Below, in pieces: positions 57,814 to 64,000 of a stretch of 64,000 nt of DNA. Within the stretch, counting starts at the first letter, position 1, and each line of letters starts with the position of its first letter. A program made the position numbers and the translations under genes. This stretch comes from Acidimicrobiales bacterium (GTDB taxonomy: Bacteria; Actinomycetota; Acidimicrobiia; Acidimicrobiales; MedAcidi-G1), in NCBI GenBank assembly GCA_030747595.1, contig JASLKK010000002.1, positions 1 to 64,000 of the forward strand, written 5' to 3'. Under the pieces are notes generated by a model. That model was not told where the DNA came from and did no database searches. It saw nothing but the letters and a program-made list of their open reading frames with translations.

Positions 57814-59769
57814 CTACTTGTAGGAGCGCTGTGCCAGCGCCACGTTCTCGAAGGTCAGTTCTTCGCGGTGGCGGGTCTGAGCCGTGCCCTCGCCGTTCCA
57901 CTCCCAGGCCGCTACGTGGGCGAAGTTTTCGTCGTCGCGTTGGGCCTCACCCTCGGCCGTCTGGTGTTCTTCGCGGAAGTGGCCGCCGCATGACTCCTCC
58001 CGCTCCAGGGCGTCTCGAGCCATGAGTTCAGCTAGGTCGAAGAAGTCGGCCACCCGGCCGGCCTTCTCGAGGGACTGGTTGAGAGTCTCTGCGCTGCCCA
58101 GTACCCGTACGTTGGAGTGGAACTCGTCGCGCAGGGCCGGTATCTCTGAGAGGGCCTGGATGAGGCCGGCTTTGGTGCGACCCATGCCGATGTGTTCCCA
58201 GGTGATGCGACCGAGTTCTCGGTGGTAGTAATCGACCGACTTCGTCCCGTTGACGGACAGCCAGCGATTCTGCTCATCGGTCACACCGGCGATCGCCTCG
58301 GTGAACACAGGGTCGTTGGTAGGTACCGCAGACTGGCCGAGTAGGCCAGCCAGATCGTCACCGATGGTGTACGGCAGCACGAAGTAGCCGTCAGCCAGGC
58401 CCTGCATGAGGGCGCTCGCTCCGAGGCGGTTGGCGCCGTGGTCCGAGAAGTTGGACTCACCGATCGAGTACAGGCCAGGCACCGAGGTCATCAGGTGGTA
58501 GTCCACCCACAGGCCACCCATCGTGTAGTGGATGGCCGGGTAGATCCGCATCGGCTGCTCGTATGGGTTCTCACCGGTAATCCGGTGGTACATGTCGAAC
58601 AGGTTCCCGTACTTCTCGGAGATGGCATCCACGCCGTCACGGGCGATGGCTGCCTGGAAGTCAAGGAATACGCCGTTCTTCAATGGGCCTACGCCCCGGC
58701 CCTCATCACACACAGTCTTGGCATTACGCGACGCCACGTCACGTGGTACCAGGTTGCCAAAGGCTGGGTACTTGCGTTCCAGGTAGTAGTCGCGTTCAGC
58801 CTCGGGGATCTCGGCGGCCATGCGTGCGTCGTCGTTTGCATCGGGTACCCAGATGCGACCGTCGTTGCGCAGCGATTCGGACATCAGGGTGAGCTTGGAC
58901 TGGAAGTCGTCGCTGACCGGTATGCAGGTTGGGTGGATCTGTGTGTAGCAGGGGTTGGCGAAGAAGGCGCCCTTCTTGTGGGCCCGCCAGGCCGCCGTGA
59001 CATTGCACATCATCGCGTTGGTGGACAGAAAGTAGACGTTGCCGTAGCCCCCGGTAGCCAGTACCACGGCGTGCGCCGAGTGGGGCGTGACCTCGCCGGA
59101 GACGAGGTCACGGGTGACGATGCCGCACGCCCGACCATCCTTCTTGACGACGTCGAGTAGTTCGGCGCGGCTGTGTAGTTCGACGGTCCCGGCGGCCACC
59201 TGGCGCATCAGGGCCGAGTAGGCGCCGATGAGTAGTTGCTGCCCGGTCTGGCCACGGGCGTAGAAGGTCCGAGACACCTGGGCGCCACCGAACGAGCGGT
59301 TGTCGAGCAGGCCGCCGTAGTCGCGGGCGAACGGTACGCCCTGGGCGGTGGCCTGGTCGATGATATTGACCGAGACCTCGGCCAGCCGGTGGACATTGGC
59401 CTCCCGGGAGCGGTAGTCGCCACCTTTGACGGTGTCATAGAACAGTCGGTGGACCGAGTCGCCGTCGTTTGGGTAGTTCTTCGCCGCGTTGATGCCGCCC
59501 TGTGCGGCGATCGAGTGGGCACGTCGAGGGCTGTCGTGGAAGGTAAAGGCCTTCACCCGGTACCCCAACTCGCCGAGCGAGGCAGCTGCCGACGCACCGG
59601 CCAAACCAGTACCGACGACGATCACATCGAACTTGCGCTTGTTGTTGGGGTTGACCAGATTCATTGAGAACTTGTGGTTCTCCCACATGTCGGCCACATC
59701 GCCGGTAGGGATCTTGCTGTTCAGGGCCGGGCTCGTCGTGACCTGGTCAGGCGGGGTTGCGTTGCTCAT
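57814..59769 (-). CDS. sdhA: succinate dehydrogenase/fumarate reductase flavoprotein subunit
   Basis: This 651-residue subunit has the FAD-binding motif [19 protein letters not shown], the His for covalent FAD in [17 protein letters not shown], and the substrate loop residues in HPTCIP and NRLGASALM. It oxidises succinate to fumarate. The length and an SdhC with five helices and no SdhD suggest the type B complex. It starts 23 bp after sdhC. Confidence 0.96.
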   Translation of the reverse strand: MSNATPPDQVTTSPALNSKIPTGDVADMWENHKFSMNLVNPNNKRKFDVIVVGTGLAGASAAASLGELGYRVKAFTFHDSPRRAHSIAAQGGINAAKNYPNDGDSVHRLFYDTVKGGDYRSREANVHRLAEVSVNIIDQATAQGVPFARDYGGLLDNRSFGGAQVSRTFYARGQTGQQLLIGAYSALMRQVAAGTVELHSRAELLDVVKKDGRACGIVTRDLVSGEVTPHSAHAVVLATGGYGNVYFLSTNAMMCNVTAAWRAHKKGAFFANPCYTQIHPTCIPVSDDFQSKLTLMSESLRNDGRIWVPDANDDARMAAEIPEAERDYYLERKYPAFGNLVPRDVASRNAKTVCDEGRGVGPLKNGVFLDFQAAIARDGVDAISEKYGNLFDMYHRITGENPYEQPMRIYPAIHYTMGGLWVDYHLMTSVPGLYSIGESNFSDHGANRLGASALMQGLADGYFVLPYTIGDDLAGLLGQSAVPTNDPVFTEAIAGVTDEQNRWLSVNGTKSVDYYHRELGRITWEHIGMGRTKAGLIQALSEIPALRDEFHSNVRVLGSAETLNQSLEKAGRVADFFDLAELMARDALEREESCGGHFREEHQTAEGEAQRDDENFAHVAAWEWNGEGTAQTRHREELTFENVALAQRSYK

Positions 59770-59792
59770 GGTGTCTCCTGCCGTTCCGTCGC

Positions 59793-60632
59793 CTAGTGGT
59801 CCGATGCCTGGTCGGCCAGACATTCGAGAACGTATGTGGCGTCGGCCGGACACTGGCGCCCGTCATCGTCGACGAGGCCGGCTTGGGTGAGGATCGGAAA
59901 GCTCAGGTTTCCGACGAGGATCAGCCCGGCCAAGCTGGTGGCCAACGTGCGTCGCAGGTGGTTGTAACGGGGGTTATTCACGCCGAGGCTCTGGAACATC
60001 GACCAGGCCCCGTGGTAGATGTGCCACGCCAACGCCATGTTGGCCACCACGTAGAGGATGGCCACCGGCAGGGCCCCAAGTGACGTCGCCACATTGTGGT
60101 ACGGATCGCCGGCCACAAAGTCGTCGCCCAGCCACCAGCCCCAGGTCAGATCGGCCAGGTGGTAGAGGATGAACAGGGCGATGATCGGGCCGGTCCAGCG
60201 CATGGTGCGGCTGGCGAAGGTGGCGGCAATGTGGTCCCGCCCACCCTCGTACTTCTTGGCTCCGCTGATCATGCTGGCCTTCTCGCTGGCGTTGCCGCTC
60301 ATCCGACTAAGGGTGATGGCCGAGTGCAAGTGCAGGACGAACATGGTGAGCAGGCCCGCCCGCATCAGCCACAGGACAGTGCCCTTGGGCACCAGGCCCC
60401 CGCCCAGAGTCCGTAGCGACTCGGCGTACTCGTGCATCCGGGCTGGGCCCTCATACAGGTGGAGGTTGCCGATCATGTGGACCAGCACGAACCCGATGAG
60501 GCCGATTCCGGTGAGGGCCATGACCCACTTGCGACCCACCGCGCTCTGGTAAAGGTTCAGAGGGAAGGGCCACTGGCGGCCCCGCGGTCGGACCGGCGTT
60601 ACGCGGTAGCGCTGCTCAGTGGTTTGGGCCAT
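59793..60632 (-). CDS. sdhC: succinate dehydrogenase cytochrome b subunit
   Basis: This 279-residue protein has five membrane helices and His residues for two haems ([50 protein letters not shown]), as in type B succinate:quinone reductases with a fused anchor. AGGAGGGA lies just before the ATG. The frame extends further upstream, but the MAQTTEQRY start fits the family. First gene of the sdhCAB operon. Confidence 0.94.
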   Translation of the reverse strand: MAQTTEQRYRVTPVRPRGRQWPFPLNLYQSAVGRKWVMALTGIGLIGFVLVHMIGNLHLYEGPARMHEYAESLRTLGGGLVPKGTVLWLMRAGLLTMFVLHLHSAITLSRMSGNASEKASMISGAKKYEGGRDHIAATFASRTMRWTGPIIALFILYHLADLTWGWWLGDDFVAGDPYHNVATSLGALPVAILYVVANMALAWHIYHGAWSMFQSLGVNNPRYNHLRRTLATSLAGLILVGNLSFPILTQAGLVDDDGRQCPADATYVLECLADQASDH

Positions 60633-60801
60633 GGTTCCCTCCTCGTGCGATGGCCCCGGTGCGACGGGGTGAGGCGTTCGCAGAGGTGAGAGTAGCGCGC
60701 TGGGGATAGCCACCTCTGAGCCGATCGCCACTTCAGATGCCCAATCGCCAACAGGGGTCCGGGTCGCCTCGACCTCCGACTCAATCACCTCCGTCTCCGG
60801 C

Positions 60802-62940
60802 TCAGTCAGCGCCGATCCGACCCTCGTAGCGGTTGGCGGCGAGGCTTGTTCCGTCGACGGTCAGGTCTAACTCGAGGGAGACGGCTCCGGTAGCGTCACC
60901 GAGGGACACCTCGAGGGTTCCGATCAGGGTCACCGAGTCGGCTTCGAGGGCGCCACCCCACGATCGTTCGATGACCGGACCCTCGGAGCCGATCCGGAGC
61001 CGGGCGTTCACCCGACAGCGTTCGACAGGGAGCCGACCGTCATGGACGACCACCACCTGGACTGTCATGGTGGAACGGGGGGCAATGGACTCCAACGGTG
61101 GATCGGCCACCACGATGGTCGGAGCACATGCCGCGGTCACCGTGGCGTAGGCCGGCTTGGGGTTCCGAAGGTGGTCGACCAGCGATCCGGAGATGGCCGG
61201 TGCTCCGTCGAGGAGTCGGTCCAGCGTGAATCCTCCGGTGGGCTGATACTTACGGCGGCGCAGGGCCTCGATCTGAATCCGCAGTAGGCGGTCCTGGAGT
61301 TGACGGGTATCGGCCGCCCATTGTTCGGGCCCCGCCCAATTGGCAGGGGGAACGCGGCGTACCAGCACATCGACCTCGGCTCCGAAGCCGGCCAGTCGGT
61401 CAGAGTCGATAATGGGCCACGATCCGGGATTCAGCGTCCCATCGTTTAGGGCTGGAGAATCCACCGGTACGGACTGGGCACCGAAGGCCGATACGAATCG
61501 ACCGGCCCGACGTACCCGGTCCATGTATCCGGCGAGGTCTCCCCGCCGTCCGCTATACCACCCGAACCAGAGGTGGCCGGTCGCGTCGTCGACCCGAGGC
61601 GGGTTGGGCAGCACCCCGGAGTGGCTGATCACCGGGCGAGAAGGATCGGCCTGATCGAGAGAGCGGCGAACCGTGCGGTCCAGCACCGTTCGATTCCATG
61701 TGGGGAGCTGCTGGTCCATCTGGCGTGGAACGGCCCGGGTTCGGTCCACGGGATCGGGGGCGTCGTGGCCACACCAGACGATCACCGACGGGTGGTGGCC
61801 CAGTAGGTCGACCACGTCGCGGGCCTGACGGGCCGCCTGGCCACGGACCCCCCGGTGGTAGCCGCCGGTCAGTGGAAGGTCCTGCCACACCAGCATCCCG
61901 GCCCGGTCGGCTTCGTCGTACAGCTCGGTGGCCGACACATGGCCGATCAGGCGGAGCAGATTGAGTCCGGCGTTGCTGGCCAGTGCCACGTCGGCCATCG
62001 CCGAGTCGTCGGTCACTCGAGACAGGTCTCGGTCCAGCGGAGGGACGATGGCCCCTCGGAGGAAGATCCGTTCCCCGTTTATCGACCACACGTGGTTGTG
62101 CATCTGGACTGACCGGAAGCCGGTGCGTCGCACCACCCGGTCACTGACCCGACCGTCTTCGGTGGCCACCTCGAGCTCCACGTCGTGTAGTGGCTGGTCG
62201 CCCATTTCGGCGGGCCACCACAATGGTGGGCGCGGAATACGGATCGACCACTCGACCCGGTTTTCGCCGCCGGCCAACGACTGACGGTAGCGGTGGTCGA
62301 CGCCCAGGACCCGGGTGTGGAACACCGCGGCCCGGGGCCGATCGGTGTGGACCACGGCGCGAAACGTCAGGGTGGCGACGGACTCGGTGGCGCGGGTACA
62401 CACCACCCGGACGTGAAGCAGGGGGACCGGCCCGGTCTCTCGCAGCCGAACCGGGCGTCCGATCCCACCGGGGTTCCACGGGGCGATGCCCCGGCCGCCC
62501 TGGGTCGTCCCGGTGAGGGTGCGTTTCTCGTCCGGGTTCCCGACCGGTGGGCAGGTGGCCTCCACGGCCAGCAGGTGGTCGGAGCGGGCCCGGACTAGTT
62601 CAGTCACTTCGAGGAGGTGGGGGGTGAACGAGCCTTCGGTGGGGCCGAGGTACGAACCGTCCAACCACACGTCCCCCTGGAAGGTGACCCCGGCTAACTC
62701 CAAGAACGTTCGCCGATCTAGGTCCGGGGGTTGGGTGGAAAATCGGGTGCGGTAAAGGAGTGGCCCGTCGGCGTCGGCGAAGGCCGGGGTGCTTCGCCAT
62801 GCACCGGGCACCGTGACCTCGGGCCAGTCACCGTCGTCGAGGTCCTCGAGGGGGAAATCGCGCCGCAGCATTTCGTCGGCCTCGATAGCCCGCCATGGTC
62901 CGGGCAGGGCCCCGGGCGCGTCCATGCTCCGATGCACCAT
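60802..62940 (-). CDS. GH2 family protein without catalytic glutamates
   Basis: This 712-residue protein follows the GH2 (beta-mannosidase-like) plan: a jelly-roll sugar-binding domain (FQGDVWLDGSYLGPTEGSFTPHLLEVT), an immunoglobulin-like domain, and a TIM barrel (NGERIFLRGAIVPPLD; NLLRLIGHVSATELYDEADRAGMLVWQDLPL; HHPSVIVWCGHDAPD). The acid/base site, normally W-x-G-N-N-E, reads WCGHDAP. The nucleophile site, normally SE(F/Y)G-x-QS, reads SAFGAQS. Both catalytic Glu residues therefore appear to be missing. A carbohydrate-binding or regulatory role is possible. It lies 118 bp downstream of a GH1-like gene with similar losses. Confidence 0.82.
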   Translation of the reverse strand: MVHRSMDAPGALPGPWRAIEADEMLRRDFPLEDLDDGDWPEVTVPGAWRSTPAFADADGPLLYRTRFSTQPPDLDRRTFLELAGVTFQGDVWLDGSYLGPTEGSFTPHLLEVTELVRARSDHLLAVEATCPPVGNPDEKRTLTGTTQGGRGIAPWNPGGIGRPVRLRETGPVPLLHVRVVCTRATESVATLTFRAVVHTDRPRAAVFHTRVLGVDHRYRQSLAGGENRVEWSIRIPRPPLWWPAEMGDQPLHDVELEVATEDGRVSDRVVRRTGFRSVQMHNHVWSINGERIFLRGAIVPPLDRDLSRVTDDSAMADVALASNAGLNLLRLIGHVSATELYDEADRAGMLVWQDLPLTGGYHRGVRGQAARQARDVVDLLGHHPSVIVWCGHDAPDPVDRTRAVPRQMDQQLPTWNRTVLDRTVRRSLDQADPSRPVISHSGVLPNPPRVDDATGHLWFGWYSGRRGDLAGYMDRVRRAGRFVSAFGAQSVPVDSPALNDGTLNPGSWPIIDSDRLAGFGAEVDVLVRRVPPANWAGPEQWAADTRQLQDRLLRIQIEALRRRKYQPTGGFTLDRLLDGAPAISGSLVDHLRNPKPAYATVTAACAPTIVVADPPLESIAPRSTMTVQVVVVHDGRLPVERCRVNARLRIGSEGPVIERSWGGALEADSVTLIGTLEVSLGDATGAVSLELDLTVDGTSLAANRYEGRIGAD

Positions 62941-63058
62941 GTCCAGACGCTACGCCCGGCAGGATCCTGATCAAGGCGCGCTGCCTATGGTGCCGCCATG
63001 CTCCGGCGGTGGCGGAAAGGACGGGTCCCGAGGAACCTGCTCAGGAGCAAGCCAGCCG

Positions 63059-64000
63059 CTAGGACAGGGAGCCGGCCGGTGGTCGGCCGGTGATGTGCTC
63101 GGAGAGCCAGCGTCCGCTCTCCTTGAGCCGTCGATTCCTGGTCACTAGCCCGCGGGGCCCGGCAAAGCCCGGGACCGGCCCCCAGCCTGCGGTGGAGTAA
63201 CCGTCGAGGAGCGCGTCGTGGAACAAGCCCACGACCGGTATCCCGTCGACCGCCGCCGACTCAACCTGGGCGACGACGTCGCGCAGCAACTCGTTGCGCC
63301 AGTCATCGTCGGTCGTGGACACGCCCCATCCGGCGACTACGAGTTTCTGCTCATCGAGCCGGTCGTGGATCCTCCGGAGGGCCACGCCGAGTTCCTCGGG
63401 GAGGGGCGCTCCACCGGTGGCGTCGACCCGGGCACCTGCCGGGTAGGGCCACGTGGTCCCGTTGCCATCCAGGGCGACCGGATGGTCCCCGACCACGCCC
63501 ACCAGGTCGAAGGCGTTGGCCAACTCCGGCCGGTCCACCGGAGAGCGCCAAGGCCAGGCCATCTCACCGTCGCTCAGGGCCCGCAGCCACGGATCCCAGA
63601 GCACCTGCTCCCAGTGGAGGGTCTGGTCACGGGCCAGGTCCAGAGCCTGCTGCCCGGCCTGACTCCTGACCCGGTCCCCACCGATGGTTCCCTCGGGGGA
63701 TGTGGCGAACACTGACGGCGCGCCGAATACGCCCATGACCGGAGCGTCACCGCTCTGCAGGAGGCGCCACGCTTCGAAGGTTGCTTCGAGTGCGCCCTCG
63801 ATAGCGACCTGGGCCGCCTCGGGGTTGGTCCTACCGGGGGGGCGGATACCTAGCAGGTGGCCCCGGAAGGCTGATCCGATGGGGTCCTCGATGGGGACCC
63901 AGCCGGCGGCCAGATCCTCGAGGGCCTCGGCGGTGCGATCGACGTGGCGGGCCCACCAGCTGCTTCGGCTCGCTGGCTCGGCGAACCCTCGCTCGTCGTC
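63059..64000 (-). CDS. GH1-like protein, partial, catalytic residues altered
   Basis: The minus-strand frame is open from 63059 to the right edge (about 313 residues, N-terminus missing). It follows the GH1 beta-glucosidase layout: WWARHVDRTAEALEDLAAGWV-PIEDP, HLLGIRPPG, a helical middle, and WPYPAGA, then R...L-x-DVVAQVESAAVDGIPVVGLFHDALLDGYSTAGWG and R-L-KESGRWLSE. The acid/base motif T-L-N-E-P appears as P-I-E-D-P, and the nucleophile motif T-E-N-G appears as A-G-W-G, so Glu is replaced by Asp and Gly. It is probably not an active glycosidase. Confidence 0.75.
   Translation of the reverse strand, partial: DDERGFAEPASRSSWWARHVDRTAEALEDLAAGWVPIEDPIGSAFRGHLLGIRPPGRTNPEAAQVAIEGALEATFEAWRLLQSGDAPVMGVFGAPSVFATSPEGTIGGDRVRSQAGQQALDLARDQTLHWEQVLWDPWLRALSDGEMAWPWRSPVDRPELANAFDLVGVVGDHPVALDGNGTTWPYPAGARVDATGGAPLPEELGVALRRIHDRLDEQKLVVAGWGVSTTDDDWRNELLRDVVAQVESAAVDGIPVVGLFHDALLDGYSTAGWGPVPGFAGPRGLVTRNRRLKESGRWLSEHITGRPPAGSLS

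Overview
The window comes from a high-GC actinobacterium. A WhiB regulator, a GlnR-type regulator beside two glutamine synthetases, a heterodimeric ABC exporter and frequent GTG starts point to Actinomycetota. The gene set would suit Acidimicrobiia, but nothing here fixes the genus. The organism decodes selenocysteine: selA, selB and a UCA-anticodon tRNA-Sec are all present.

Positions 1-5600 are accessory. They hold a PD-(D/E)XK nuclease-like gene cut by the left edge and lacking an obvious start, a degenerate tRNA-Lys-like sequence, a DUF1214 gene whose coding frame begins upstream of its first ATG, a 731-residue mosaic protein (DUF1810, zinc-finger-like segment, alpha-CTD-like helices, helix-turn-helix, two homing-endonuclease-associated repeats), a Cas4-like nuclease with four cysteines, and an unidentified basic protein. 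This block lies at the 3' side of an intact tRNA-Pro(CGG), where integrated islands often sit.

From 5.7 kb on, the content is mostly housekeeping. Positions 5.7-25.2 kb carry a receiver and a STAS protein, NfeD, WhiB, SelA/SelB, FxsA, Mrp, an IscA-type carrier, a lipoprotein facing an unusual (2Fe-2S)/molybdenum-hydroxylase-like fusion across a 21-bp tandem repeat, RidA, a nitrogen block (glnR, glnA, glnII with an 11-bp-phased site between the two synthetases), nadE, a group 2 sigma factor and tRNA-Sec. Positions 25.2-39.7 kb carry a HAD phosphatase, a STAS/HATPase anti-sigma pair, nhaA-topA, MFS-tmk-holB-dioxygenase, an SDR, an internally deleted molybdopterin oxidoreductase relic, a metallo-beta-lactamase-fold hydrolase and an AlaX editing protein.

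Positions 39.8-60.6 kb are central metabolism: sucC-sucD, purN-purH, folD, icd, an ABC exporter pair with a PIG-L deacetylase, mdh, and sdhC-sdhA-sdhB on the minus strand. Among them lie an operon of a free-standing phosphohistidine swivel domain with an unknown 385-residue partner, a DUF368 transporter/thioesterase pair, and a multicopper oxidase fragment. The right edge (60.8-64.0 kb) holds GH2-like and GH1-like proteins that both appear to have lost their catalytic glutamates.

The best candidates for new biology are the mosaic DUF1810 protein with its Cas4-like neighbour, the two catalytically dead glycosidase homologues, and the swivel-domain operon. No CRISPR array, complete insertion sequence, rRNA or integrase was seen.
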